From Sycon ciliatum (lineage: Eukaryota > Porifera > Calcarea > Leucosolenida > Sycettidae), in the NCBI RefSeq assembly GCF_964019385.1, contig NC_088647.1, forward strand, positions 7,836,179-7,900,178: 64,000 nt of DNA, given 5' to 3'. Below the pieces are notes generated by a model, which searched no databases, was not told the DNA's origin, and was given only the letters and a program-made list of their open reading frames with translations. Numbering within the stretch: the stretch's first letter is position 1; every line of letters begins with the position of its first letter. Positions 33,262-58,176 of this stretch are shown piece by piece. The translations under genes and the position numbers were made by a program.

Positions 33262-36230
33262 TACACACAAAAGGCACGACACCAACCTGCTGTTGCGCAT
33301 GCAGCCTTCAGTTGAGCATGCTGTGACCTTTACTACGGTTTGTGTTCATTGTCTGGTGCTTTCGGTGATGCATGTCTAGAAAGTACCAACCTCCTGGAAT
33401 GCTACTGTTGTTCTCAAATGTGCCAGTGAATGAGAGGTATTGCTCCTGGTATCATGGCATACATGTACATGTGCATGGACTGATGTCAGTACCTTGCTGT
33501 ATCGTATTCTGGTGTAGTTCAGAGTACGGAAAGTGGGCCTGGGGCCACGGTGAGGGCAACGTCCCACCGGCCTGTTTAGTGGCACAGGTCTGAGGAGGTC
33601 TCGTGAGTTTCGAAGTTTGAAGAGGATGTTGAACGTGTGCCACTGCCACTGCCACTGAGATGACGACTACAGCATGGTACTGAAGTGTAGGCGCACACGA
33701 CAACAAGTACAACGGGTATGGAGGATTGCTAAGTAAAGTCAGACTACAGGAAGTTGCGACTAGGTTGTGAGATGATGAAGAAGGAAGAGACGGAGGCGTT
33801 TGTAGATGTAGGTTGAAGGCAGGCATGCTTATGTATGTTTGGTACTCATTCACTCACTCGCTCTCCCCCCCCCCCCTCCCAACTCTCTTGCTCTCCTTCC
33901 ATCATTCTCTGCCTCTCAGGCTCTCACTCTTTCACACACAGTCTTTCTTCTCTCCCTCTCCCCCATGGTGCATGATGTGCGCCTTGATCCCGAGGCCAAT
34001 GGTCGGGTGAGCGCACTTCACCTCACCGGCACAGCTTTATAGCACCTACACGCCCTCTGTAGTCCCTAAGTTCTCTTGCTGTTGTTGCTGTTGCCTTCCA
34101 TTCTATTTTAGGCATGTGCACTTTCATAAAAATAAAACAATGTTCTAGAAGTAGTGCAATACTGCCAATAGAGAATGTAGAGGTTAGTAGAATAGTAGGC
34201 ATGCGGATAGAGTCATGGGTGGCTAGTGGCTACACTTCCCTAGAGCAGCGGGAAGCAATAGTTCACGTTACTGTTGTTATGCGTGAAGCGGTGAAGAACA
34301 AGGTCCGGCGGTAGCAGCTATGCGGAGGACTGTATTCCAAACGTAGAAAGCGCACTCCCGGAATGCATGATGTGCAAAAGCGAATGGGTGGGTGAGGCGA
34401 GTACTGTGAGCTGTGTCAGGAATGATGTGCATGCAATGTGTGGGACATGCGAAGGTCATGCTTTTACTTAGTACTATTAGTAGGCTCAAGAGGTGCAGGC
34501 CGGTCAAGTCGAAGAGGTAACTGTTGCTGGTAAAGATGTACACGTCATTGTATACATGTGTCATGAGTCATGACCGGGGAGTGGGCGGGTCATGACCGGG
34601 TCATGACCGGGGAGTGGGCCAGACATACATGTACTATCAGGACTCTACGATTCCAGGTTAGGCCAAAACAAAACATAGGCTTGTTTCCGGTCGGCAACCC
34701 CTCAAAAAGGAGACTCGATCGGCCGGAATGAAACTTTTTTTGGATACTTTTTTTTGGTTGCTCAATCGTTGTGTTATTGATGGACAAGGGCACCTACACA
34801 TGTACATTGTACATACATGTATATCATGGCAAGGATCAATGTCAAAGTTGACTGACTCACTGTTCTTGTACAGCACGTGGTGTATTCCTGTTTTCGTACA
34901 TCCTGAGAAATCAAGCAAACAGTTAGAGTCCTTCCAGCTCCGTTATTCTAGCTCGTATCGACCCCGGAGGTTTTCGAGCCGACAGCTGAGAATCTCTGCT
35001 ACCTTGTAGGTGTTTCGATTGTGGAATTCGGTTGAGATTTGACTGAGTTATGACTCGTTGAGTGCACTTGCACACATGGCATTGCCACCGTTTGTATACA
35101 TTTGGGACCGAAAAAAAGTTTTAGAATTTGGGAAAAAGTGGCCCGGTCGGGCGACCGGAAACAAGGTCATTATTTGTTTTGGCCTTATGGAAATATACCA
35201 GGAGTCCAGATTTCTATTCTTCACCCTCACCACACAAGAAGACCAAAGCGGCAAAGGCAAAGCTTCACGTCTCCACTCCAGTTGTCTTTCTTATAGCTCG
35301 CCTTCGGTGAAGGGTGCCGGTGCGAGGCCTCGAGTCGAGGCCATGCGCCAGGCCTGCAGCTAGTGCAGGCGCTGTGTTGCCATGGTTACACTTCAGTGAG
35401 TACAGTCATGTTTCTGGCTGCACGCCGCGGTCGCACGCCGCCCTACTGCTGGGCGCGCGTGACCGCGGTCCTGTAACAGTGTGAGGCTGTGCGCAACAGT
35501 TTTCATAACTGACATAAGTCTGTGATCCGAGTGTGAAGTGTCAGCCAAGTACTTGTACATCGCGAGCCACATCATGCAGATGTACTGCTGAGTACAGTCT
35601 GCATGGCAGAAAGGCGCTGGTCACTCGCCGAACTATTCTTAGCTACCGTGATAGGATCTCAAACCGTTCTCTTGGTGCTGTTTGTGACAAGAAAAGCAAC
35701 GCTCGCCATTGCACGGGCTGGAAGGGGCATGTAGGCTCCTAGATCATTCACTTACTTTCCTCGGACGTATCACGAATCTTTAATCGAGACCAATACGGCA
35801 ATAGAAGTTGAGGTACTGTGTGTCGTGTAGCAGAGAGATAGCTTCAGTCTCGGTTTGGGTTACTGTTAGTAAATTTTTGTGCTTCCTTCTTGCGGCGCAC
35901 CGGTCGAAGGTTTTGCACGGGAAGATTTGTGTGGGCACAACATCTTGCCTGTGCAGCAGAACGGGAGTCAGTGTGTGCGAAGGGGTCTCCTGGAGCGGTG
36001 GCAAACTGTGATTCGTGAGTGCGGTGTGCTTGTCCGTGGTTTTAGCTAATGAGACACGCGTGATCCGTGGCTCTTCTGGTCATCGATGCATCGGGGCATT
36101 TGCGATCGAACGAAATTCATCAATCATTTTGATCTCGCATTGTAAGTAAGACACACCTTGCCAGTATCCGTCCCTCGATGTAAGACATCGAAGTGCCATA
36201 GCGTCGAGTTGTCGCAACAGCCCGGTCACA
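33262..36230. other. gene-free region upstream of the RhoGEF
   Basis: No coding region supported. It contains low-complexity C/T tracts (33860-33965), a short GACCGGGTCATGACC-type tandem repeat (34575-34620) and ACATGTACATG microsatellites. The last few hundred bases presumably hold the RhoGEF promoter and 5' UTR, but no definite element was recognised. Confidence 0.4.
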
Positions 36231-39200
36231 ATGTCCACAAGCAGCGGCGGCGTGGCAACGAACGATTTTGTGAGTCGCGAACAGCCGTTGGAGAGAGCAG
36301 TTCACCGGACAAAGTCGTCCAATGCTGCCGATCATCCCCCTCCTCGCTCGCCAGGCAGCAGCGTGGCCAGCGCAAGAAGTAGCAGCAGCACTCCACCAAC
36401 CAGTGGCGGCAGCGTAGACGGCATCGGTGGCAGCGACGAGCACGAACGCGCTGAAAAGGTGATGGTCACACTGCAGGCAATGCTCCGACAGGAACGCATC
36501 TTTTATGAGCGCAAGTGCAAAGAGTATGTACAGAATCCCAGTGTACGAGTTAAAGATTCACTGACGGAATCCGAGCAGCGTATTGCTAAACTGGAGCAGC
36601 AGCTCTCTGATTGCACCAAACGACTTCAAGCCTCTGCGTTGAACTCACCCTCGCCATTATCTCGGAGCTCGCAGAGTGTTTCCGTCGAATTGTCGCCTAC
36701 AACTACCGTCTTCACTAGTAGCCTGCCAGCGAGTAACAATATGAGTAAGCCAGCGACATCACCGTCATCAATAACAAACACAACAACTGCCACTAGCCCG
36801 AGCGGTACGGACACAAGAAGCTTGCAGCCATCCAGAGAGACCTTTCAACCGCGCGCCAGTTCCCCATCTATCATCAAGCCTCCATTGTCTTCTGCAACGC
36901 CGGTCAGATCCAAATCAATATCAACATCCTTGCACACAACGTCCTCCTTCAACAATACCCGGCAAAACAAGCACGCTTCCAAACCTGCGCCAATCTCAGC
37001 AGCAACGATAATCATTGACGACGAAGATTTCGACGAGGAGGTGGCCACAGACAACATCACGGGAGCCTTCTCATCGCTGGATAATCTCGTTGTTGAGCCG
37101 GCGAGGATGGCAGTGTTCATTCGCTATCTCCTTGACGACACCGGCCAGGACAACTATCCCGATGCACTGTTCTTCTATCTGCTGACCGGTATCTACCGCC
37201 GACAGCGCAGCAGCTCTGCCAAGGAGACTCGCCGCTTTGCGCAGGCCATACTGGGACTGTTCTTCGCCGAAAGTGCCCCGCTGCACGTCGACATTGACCC
37301 GCCACTGCTGGAGGCCATCAAGGCCAAGGTCATGCAGAAAGGAACTGATGAGGGCCTGTCGCTCGTGTTCAACGATGCCAGATATGTACTCGCCAATGGC
37401 GTCATTTCAGCTCAGTTGGAGAGCTACCGTGAGAAGCGAATGCTGGGGTTCGGCTCCCTATTCGGTGAAGACGATCTGCTAGCCAAGATCAGCACTAAGG
37501 AAGAGAAGACCGAGGCTATTCGCAAACTACTCTGTCCTGTGCTCAACCAGCTGGCTGGCATGGATCCCACGTTCTCCACCCTTGACCAGAATGTGTCGAC
37601 GCGCAATGCTGCACTGTCCATGGCGTTGCTGACGTTCCTGGAGGACTCTGGTGTCCTGGTGGAGTCCAGCATAAAAGTGGCTAGCAGGCAGTCGACCAAT
37701 CGTAAGAAGAAGCCACTTGGCATCTTCAACCGCAACAAGACAAATCAAATCAAGATCATCCAAGGTCATCATTTCTTACCGACGCACTACAACTCGCCGG
37801 TGTATTGCGACCACTGCAGCGGTCTGCTCTGGGGCCTCGGCTACCAGGGCTTCACGTGCCAGCTGTGTGGATTCAACGTCCACCAGCGCTCCTGCAATCA
37901 ATTGCTCAAGGACCCTTGCCAAGGCGAGAGCTATCGGGAGCGCAGCTCGGCAATGGCAATAGTGTGGAAGAAGCACTCCATGAAGCCGTCGACAAGCACC
38001 AGCACGCTCACGTCCACACCGTCAAAGACTGCATCCACATCGGCAACAACAGCAGCCGTCTCTGCTTCGTCTACCGTCTCCTCAATGCCAGCACTCACTG
38101 ATACTGATACGGTATCACCAAGCGACTGTCAGCTGTCAACTGTTAGTTCTGCAAGGGAAGCCTCGCCATTGATTGCGAAGTCCAGTGCTTCCTTCCGTCA
38201 CGCAGGTGACTCGAATTTGGCATCAGCTGCTGCTACTGGTGCTGATGTTGCTCGTGATGATACGTATCAAGAGCGTAGAGGCAGCCTGCGTGACCGACCG
38301 CGTAACTTTCCCCTGTCTCAGTCCACGGGCGCAGCAGACGCAGCGACTTCTGGGACGGCCATCACCGCAGCAAGCAGTGCTGGCGAGCTCGGCAATCGTC
38401 GGCCATCCTCAACCAATGTAAACCGAGCACAGAGTCTGAACTACCCGAAGCGACCTGCCGCGTACGATCGTAGCGACCGGCGGCACAAGACCACCGAGTC
38501 TCTTGCTGCCGATGTACCACCGATGCGATCTCCGTCCCTCAATGATATCAGCGCCGACACCGATGGAAGTCCAGGAAGCATGTCACCTGAGCATGGAAAG
38601 GTGCCATTCGCCCAGCACGCCCCCGATCCGGAAATGGAATATGATGAAGATGTTCCGCCATGGCTTGAGACCGTAACCAGTAAAGACCCCGGCTTCCTGA
38701 AGTCTCTAAGCAAGACCGACAAGAACCGGCAGGGACTTATACACGAGCTCATTCACACCGAGGCAACACACCTGAAGAAGCTGAAGCTCATCCTCAACTG
38801 CTTCTACCTGCCGATAAAGAATGCGGAGCTGCTTCCCAGAGATCAAGAGCAACGGTTGTTCCCTGAGATAGACGCGCTGATCGAGCATCATCGGCATCTC
38901 TTACAGCTGATGCGCGCCAAGATGGATCCAAATCGTCATGGCTACGTCACGGCCATTTCTGACGTCTTCCTGCAGAGCATGGACCTTGGTGTGGGCGATG
39001 AGTTCTTGAGCGCTGCCAGCCAGTGGGTTTGTCGCAATCAGGAGAATCTCGACTACATCAGGCGTATGCAGTCCAACTTGCCGAGGTTCGGCAGCTTCAT
39101 GAAGGTACGTTTGCGATGTGACCCTCACTTATATATTGCTATGAACTGTCTGTTGAAGAATTTCAATGACTGCATATACGCCACTTAGGGAGCAAACAAA

Positions 39201-42200
39201 ATCACTGGAGAATGCCTCGCAGCCGCCCATTGTAGCTCACAGTCCATACTGTTGCAGTATATGGAGCCCTGCTCTGACAGAAAAGATGGGGGGGGGGGGG
39301 GGGGTGTACAGCTTTAGCTGCTTCATAGCTGTAAATACTGTCGTCCCGGAGCACGAACTCTCACCCCTCCTCCACCCCACCCCCCTCTCCTCTCCCACAC
39401 ACACACTCCTAACTCAGCATACAGTGCTACTCGATGAAATTCGATCAAGTGGGTTAACTTTACGCCGTGCACCAGTGAACATCCCAGTGTTGGCAGGTCT
39501 AGGACTGCACAGTACCAGGCCTGGCATTGACTTGGATTCTATTGAGCAGCGCTGTACTACAGTTCTGGCAACTGAAATCCGACCCCCTGAGCGGTGGGCT
39601 CACATCGCAAAGAATCTGAACCCACCGCTCAGGGGGTCGGATTTCAGTTGCCAGAACTGTAGTAACATGTAATGTACTTACACATTGCCAGAAACTGATC
39701 ATATTGGTCTCCCAGGGATAGGGAACCGATAATCAAAAAGGAATTTTAGAAAGATGACTCAATGGGCTAACCACCCAACGGCCTACGCCCAATGAATCCC
39801 TAGACCAGTCTGGGTGGATGTATGGGCTCACCACACAGCACAATACTGACACGGTTTAGAAAAAGGATTGACAGCATCAAAGTTTTTGTCCTGGTATCCG
39901 GGATCCAGCACCACCCACCCATACACACACATACATCTTTGACATTTGACGACCATCGCCAAAGGTGATTTCTTTTACTGGATACCACAGAACCATGGAA
40001 GTGGGGGGGGGCGGATATGATGGCGATGTCACTGTAGAAGCCATAGCACCACTCAACAGATTGCAAGGCTGTAGATATGCACACATCACACGTATGTGCA
40101 CTCACACACAAAAACGCACACACACACACACACTTGTACTTGTACTTACTCACTGCCGAAACTGGTCACTTGGGTCTCCCCGGGAGAGGGGACAGAGACT
40201 CAAAAGGAATCTTGGAAAGATGACTCAATTGACCATTGAACCACCCAGCGGCCAACACCCCCTGAAATCCCCAAACTCGGGTGGACTTGAAATGATCCCA
40301 CTTATGGGCTCACCACACCTCAGTAAGTGGGTGAGTACAAGGTGCAGAAAAAGGATTGACGGTATCAGGGTATCCGTCCCGGGATCCAACTGCAGGTACC
40401 CCTGCCCCCAGTGAAGGTAATACTTGGTACTAGTGTGAGTGGCTAAATCAGAGTGGATCTGATATAAGCTTCACTAGCACCGTCGATTACACAAGAGTTA
40501 ATCTAGCCAGAAGCAGTCCATGGTTAACACACACACACACACACACACGCACACACACACATAGAGTCCAGCATGCACGGGTACTTCAGAACCAGCATCT
40601 ATCCTCTGTGTGTGCTTGCATGTCCCATTCTCTTACTGTGACTTCAGGTGTGTGAGACCAAGGAAGTACTGAACCGCCTTCCACTCGGGGCCCTGACACC
40701 AAGTGTAATGCAGCGTCTGACAAAATATCCGTTGCTCCTCGAGGGGATAAAGAAGCATACACTGAGGGAGGCTGACCCGGCGGAGTATGCCAATCTGGAA
40801 GCCGCCCTCACTATCTGCAAGAATGCCCTGTCACTGGTCAACGGTGCTATTCAGCAGTACGAGAACTCCAAGTTCTTGCAGGATGTGCAGAACAAACTGG
40901 ACACGAAGGATCTTGACAAGTCCAGCGACTTCCACATCTCATCGTACGCCACCATTGACCTGTCGCTGAAGAAGGTCGTGCATCGTAGTGATCTGCAGTG
41001 GCGTGTCAAGAACGCCGTTGTGCCCGTCCATGCGCTCTTGCTCACCGATCTCATAGTCCTACTCGAGTACAATAGTAACCGATCACAGTACTACTTGCGC
41101 GTGCACGAGGACTTTGGCTCCGTGGTGCGAGTGAACGACCTGCACGTGCGCGAGGTGGCGAATGACAAGAAGTCACTGTACCTGGTGGACCTGAAGGGCG
41201 AGCCTCCTAAGATGTACTCGCTGCAAGCACTGAATGCAACCGACTGCCGACGGTGGATTGACTGCACGACCAAAGTCACTAAAGAGATCAAGTCGCTGCA
41301 GCCTGCAGCCGCCGTCCCTGGAGGATTCTCGCCCAACATGTCCACTCGCAGCCGATCTAGCCAGGTGGCGTCCACCATGCTAAAAGATCGTCCACTCCCT
41401 GCCAACCCACCGTACGCGATGCAGCGCGGCCGGCGCACATCCGAAGTGCCTGCTGATATGGCATCGTCTGATGATGACGAAACGCGAATTGAGAAGCAAG
41501 AAGATGGTAAGCCAGTGTAGCATTTCTGGTGCTTTTTTTGTCCCGTTTCTCTCTCAGAATTCCCCTTTTTTGAATGGGGTATTTTACTGCGTGGAGCATT
41601 GGATTTTAGTCGGCTGCTTTCACAACAATCAGCATTTGTGGTGTAGCAATGTAGCCATTGTAGGAAGTATGGGTCAGTGGCGGTGTAGGAAACAACAGCA
41701 TTATCGTGACTGTCAAGTACTGTATTTTCCGGAGTATAAGCTGCACCCAGATTTTTGTAACGAAATGCAGACGCCTACCCTGTTTATCCCCGTTAATTTG
41801 ACCATCGTAGTACTGATATGCCGTCCCAACTGTTTGGGGTGAATTACTTGTGTTTGAAGTTCGACTTATACTCCGGAGAACACAGTAAAAAAGTCACTTT
41901 TCGTCTCCCTTTGGGAGGAGAATACAGTAAAAAAGTCACTTTTCGTCTCCCTTTTGGAGGAGAATACAGTAAAAAAGTCACTTTTCGTCTCCCTTTTGGA
42001 GGAGAATACAGTAAAAAAAGTCACTTTTCGTCTCCCTTTTGGAGGAATGTCACGACGCCTGCTGACACCCGGAGTATTCCAGCGGCAAATGCAGCGTCCA
42101 ATTGTGGAGCTAGTGGGAGAGTCTCACTAGATCTCAAAACTACTGGAACATGTGCGGAAAAGCAGCATTAGCCAGCCGCATCCATGTACAGAGTACCTCT

Positions 42201-43488
42201 ACGGTGACAGTCCTGTTACCGTAGTGCATAAGGATAATGTGGCATGATGCTTGTGCGCTTCTGATGTGAGGTGTCGCTATAATGAGCTTGCTAACATGTA
42301 CTTATTAGTGACGAACAACTCCAGCAGGTCCAGCAGGCAAGGAGATTGTAAATACGATTGTAAGACTATGGCTTCTAGAATCAAGGAGTCATTGCAGCAT
42401 CGAAGCTTGAAACTAAGAGTAAAGTGGAGTGTGTTTGCTCAATTATGGTGGCATAATGCATCCGTCATAATTTGTATGCAACGAGAAAAATTATCTTCAT
42501 GCCTTGCACTCAATTCTGATGCTAAATGCTACTTTTTGTCTTGTGAAAAGTAAAAAGGACCAAGGAACTACAAGTTCCACTATAATGTCCACCAACACCA
42601 CCAGCTACTAAACAATCAGCTCATTCGATAACATTGTCGGTCAGTGCCGTGCAACGTTATCGCATGAGCTGATTGTTTAGTAACTGGTGGTGTTAGTGGA
42701 CATTATAGTGGAACTTGTAGTTCCTTGGTCCTTTTTACTTTTTATAAATAATCCTTGGCTCTCCTTCCGAGTTCATTTTTGTCTTGTGTTCTGCTGTTTG
42801 TGTAGAATTTGCCAAAACGCTACTGGAAACAGACGAAATGGTGGTCGACAGATTGAAATCTCTCCAGGTTGGTGACCGGGCGCCAGCGCGTCGCGTCTCG
42901 GACAGTCGCCGTGGTACGGCGTCCATTGAGCCCGTCCTGGACTCGTGTGTACAGCAAGCTAGGCTAGTGTCCAGCCTTGCCCGCGAGCTGATGCAGCCGC
43001 AGAGCGCTGCCATGTCGGCAAACGCCAGTGACCCGATGCCGGTCGTTGGTCCTCTGCAACCTGCCAACTATCAGCTGGTGGAGGCTAGTCAACAGCTTAG
43101 CTTGCAGTTAGCATCAATGCAGTCCCTGGTCTTGAAACGGGAACGTGCCATTAACGAAGTCCAGAAGGAACTGGACTACTTGCGCGAGAAGAGCAAGGCG
43201 CTGGGACCATCGGTGGACGAAAGCGAGGAGACGGACGGTAACTTTCTAATGGAGGATGAGGAGGACGATGAGGAAGAGGATAGCGATGATGATTCTGACT
43301 CTCATGCCTCTGCAAGCGTGGATTTCGAGCCCGAAAAGACTCCCACGACTGAAGGCAAGGACAAACAGCCCACCCAAACCATTGAAGATGTCAATGACCA
43401 TGCGGATGCCGCAGCTGAGACAGCTCAGCTTGGGGAAAGCTCAAATGATGCTGGCTATGATTTTGGAGAGGATGTTGAACACTGTTAG
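36231..43488 (+). CDS. RGS-RhoGEF (RGS-like, C1, DH, PH)
   Basis: Three exons: 36231-39104, 40648-41506, 42806-43488, with donors GTACGT and GTAAGC and acceptors TTCAG and TGTAG; the frame joins without a break (1471 residues). Order: Ser-rich N-terminus with a coiled coil about 85-125; acidic IIDDEDFDEE at about 262; RGS-like domain 275-475; C1 zinc finger about 512-563 (HHFLPTHY, CDHC, CQLCGFNVH); Ser/Thr-rich linker; DH about 831-1035 (ending in VMQRLTKYPLLL); PH about 1050-1175; acidic tail with a coiled coil about 1340-1375. The PDZ domain of PDZ-RhoGEF/LARG is absent. RGS plus C1 plus DH-PH resembles Drosophila RhoGEF2. It should link G-alpha-12/13 receptors to RhoA at the membrane. The intact acidic motif suggests GAP activity is retained. 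Confidence 0.92.
39556..39663. repeat. perfect 43-bp inverted repeat in RhoGEF intron 1
   Basis: ACTACAGTTCTGG... at 39556-39598 is an exact reverse complement of 39621-39663, with a 22-base loop. In the transcript it would form a long perfect hairpin. It may be a young foldback or inverted duplication; it does not overlap an exon. Confidence 0.85.
41728..42050. repeat. terminal-inverted-repeat element with 42-bp tandem expansion
   Basis: An element with CTGTATTTTCCGGAGTATAAG at its left and CTTATACTCCGGAGAACACAG at its right lies in RhoGEF intron 2. Its right end runs into four tandem units of exactly 42 bp (from 41883), each containing AAAAAAGTCACTTTTCGTCTCC. The 42-bp period keeps one frame open, but there is no reason to think it is coding. 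The same kind of end bounds the hairpin at 49981-50090. Confidence 0.7.
42545..42743. mobile_element. near-perfect foldback MITE in RhoGEF intron 2
   Basis: Arms of about 85 bases (from AAAAGTAAAAAGGACC to about 42635, and from about 42655 to GGTCCTTTTTACTTTT) are nearly exact reverse complements around a short centre. A diverged relative lies at about 30995-31147. It ends about 60 bases before the exon 3 acceptor. Confidence 0.8.
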
Positions 43489-45053
43489 TTGGAGCGATTG
43501 TCTTCTCTTCTGTTCTAGCGCAAAAGATCGGCTGGAGCATTGTTTTGCAATGTTGGTACCATTGCATGCCTACCTCCATCCAAACTGTGCAAGTGGAGCT
43601 ATCTAGGAGCTTATTGAAGTGATTTTCATTCACCTTGACTTGATTTGTGTGTATATGTTCCCCATTGTGTATTCGTGCCACAACTCCGCCAGGTGGCTTT
43701 GTGTCCATGCTACTAGTGTGCAGTACAAACCGAACCATCTGTTGCCTAACAGCTAGTACCTGCTGCATGCCATATTTTTAGACCATTCATGATTGCTCAC
43801 CCCACCCTGCCATCTGTGTCCATCTGTAAATTCTCCCCTCATGACTAATGCAGAGTTCCTACCCGTGTATTTGCGCAAACCGACCTTAGGGCTTCGACCA
43901 TTGACATGAATCGTGTGTGCCTGCTTAGCCGTGCGTTCCGCTGTGCATCCGACTTGAGAGCTACTATTCCGACCTATTCTATAATGCCCTCTTCAGCATG
44001 TGTTTCACTGAGTAAACGGTCAAGGTCTATAGTGCAGTCCTGGCTAGTGTATTCTTACATGAAATGTTCAATTGCCATTGTCACGATGGCCTTTACCTTT
44101 TCACTTTTCTGCTTCTTTCAGCCTCTCTTCCCTCCCCCCCCCCCTCTCTCTCTCTCATTCTTTTTCTCTCTATCTATCTGTCTATCCCCCCATTCCCTTC
44201 TTCCCGTTTTCTATACGATGTTCATTCCTTTATGATGATAGTGCCATCCTGGTATTTATGTCAAGCGAATTCGCTCCGAGTTTAGAATTGTCCAAAGAAG
44301 ATCAATAGTCCTGGATTTTTGACTTGAAGATAGTGTGTGTATGTGTGTGGTGTGCATGCGTGCGTGTGAGTCTGTGTTCTTTCGTATTGCTGGATTGGCC
44401 TCTGTACGTGATCCAGTGCTCTTGAGAAGGCAACAGAGGGAATACTGAATACCGAACTGCATCCCCGGCCCAGTGCAGTGTCAGCAGGTGTACCCACTTG
44501 CACGCTTCCAAGTCCATGTGTCCACAGTCGTATGGCAAGGTGTGTGTGTGTGGGGGGGGGGGGTTCGGATTTCTTTTTCTCCAACAACAGGTGTGAAACG
44601 CATTTTTCTAAAATTGGTACCCGGACTGCACCGTGGCAGTGCAATTTGCTTTACGTGACTGGCAGAAAAAAATTATACACTAAACTGGCTACGTCATTAT
44701 TGAGATACATCACCTGCATGTTGTTTTGTACCTCATCATTGACATCATTGACAAAGTGAGGAGCTCATACCCTCATCATGCTGTATTTCCATGGATATCA
44801 AATGCCATGACAGCCACTCCAGATAGGCAAACACTCTTCCCCATCAGCAGTGCCAGTGCCAGTGGAATCCATACTTCAGTCAGGGACATGCATGTACATG
44901 TACATGACTGTACATTCAACATCTGAACCAAGTCCTGACTACTACTGAGGCTAGTAGTACTAGTACTTCTAGTCATGTAAATACCATGTGTACTTCAAAA
45001 GTAAAATGTAATCAATTTTAGAATTATCAAATGTTTTGGGCCATTGTCAATAT
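43489..45053. other. intergenic between convergent genes
   Basis: The RhoGEF (plus) and the lyase gene (minus) converge here, so this interval holds both 3' UTRs. C/T-rich low-complexity tracts lie near 44128-44215, and a G run at about 44550-44562. No gene is supported. Confidence 0.5.
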
Positions 45054-56341
<11,288 letters not shown>

Positions 56342-58176
56342 GATGCGTTTCGTACAAACTCTCGTAAGTAGTTTGTGGATCTCCCCAAAATTCTCTCCGT
56401 GAGTATCAAAATGAAAAAGGGCTTTACTGTACTCGCCTACTTAGTACTTGCCTACTTGACTACAATCGAATAATCATGTAGATCTATGTATACAGTAGAC
56501 TACACCGTAGATCTACACGTAGCTCCACGGATCTGGGCCCCGTCAATAAGAGGCCAGCCTGTTGTGACATGACTTGTGGACCTACTACAAAAGTAGATCT
56601 ACCAGAATGATCATGTCGCCATTGTCGGTAGAGTGCAGATTATCCGCACCCCTCGGGGCACGGGCTGTGTCAAGGTCAGGGCCGGGGGCTCGGGATGTCT
56701 CTAAAACATGCATATTCCGGCATGTTTTCATCGTTTTTCATTCTCATTACATAACATAAGCAGTACAACTGACAGGACCTAGTCCTATTCCTACAGACTA
56801 CAGTACAGGCGCACTTCACTCTTCACTTGACTTCAGATTCCTAATGATGATATCCCGTTTTGACTCCAACCTGTTCTGTTGTCATCTTGTGCATGGCTTG
56901 GTAAGCTTGATTGGTGCTCCAAGAGGGGGAAATCAGCGAAAACCTCGAAAACATGAGATCAGTGAAGATGCTTGAAGTTAATATTTGTAGAAACTTGCAT
57001 GATCAAAAAGTAGACCTGGAGGACTAAAATTTAATTAAAGGGTAAGTTCACCCTAAAATGCATCACCAGTACAAAATTAATGTCCGAATACAAATTCGAT
57101 AGGCAGTAGGAACAAGTGGAATGAGTGCACAACTGCATCCTCAATGCACGCACTGAGGGCCCGGTTCACAGCAGCAAGAGAATGATTCTAAACTAATCAA
57201 AGGACCCCTTAGAGGCGATTTACACGACGGCAGTATATCCCGTAGGGAGGAGAAGCACATGATCCCGAGAGCTTGCCACGGGAAAACGAAAATCGATGCA
57301 TGGCAGGATGCACGCACAGTACCTGGGCTGTAGAACAAAACAGTCCATGGAATGCCACGATATGCAATTCCACCCCAGCCCCCTCATGGCACCGGGACCG
57401 TACCGGGATAGCCGGCGGGATACATTCGCGCCAAAAAATGACCACATGTGACTGAATCTCCATGGTAGCATCACGCACGAGATGAATCCTGCCATCGTGT
57501 AAATCACCTCTTACACACACCATCACCATCATCCCCATCAGCACATCCAAGTTCATGCACCTTCAAAATAGATGCGTCAGTCTCCAAATGTGCACATTTG
57601 GGGCTTCATGCTGCGGATATCATACATTGATTCATAATCCAGAAACAGCAACTTAATAATTATGATAGGATAAGGGAGTAAATAGGCAAAATCGTGATCA
57701 ACGAGAAATTCAGTTGCCATCACATGCTTTCACCACACACAGTCAGATGAAATCATAGGAATGAAGCGAATCCCGGATTCCTGCCATCAAAATAGAAAAT
57801 GAAATTGTCCGGTGACGCAATTTTTCCTCAAGCATCTTTAGCAAGCTGGTAATAATGTGCTTACTGTGCACAGATATACAGGTACTGCACTGGAAAAAAA
57901 GGTAAAATGACACTGACAATAACTGCTACAATTCAGCGGTAGCGTCCTTGGCAAAAATAGCAAGGAAGTTTGCTGCTCATATAACATTCGAGCTGGCGCT
58001 TTTATCACTGACCGTTCAGTACCGGGCTTCTTGTATGCTCTGAATGGTAGTCGTGAGTCAAGTGGCAAGTCAAAAAGGAGAAATGTAAACTCGACCGTTG
58101 CGAGCAACCAAAATTTCTGACCACTAACTAGTGTTTGAAAATAATTTTTTATCAACCACCACACCATAACTGGTGT
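56342..58176. other. upstream of the lyase gene, downstream of the TRIM gene
   Basis: No gene seen. The left end should contain the lyase promoter. Multiple GTAGATCTAC palindromes occur at 56478-56600, a motif also found near 385, 6434 and 7390. Confidence 0.4.

Noticed and set aside
41465..41490. Hammerhead-like CTGATGATGACGAAAC
   Set aside because: It lies in RhoGEF exon 2 coding for an Asp/Glu-rich stretch; no stem II, stem I or cleavage triplet can be formed.
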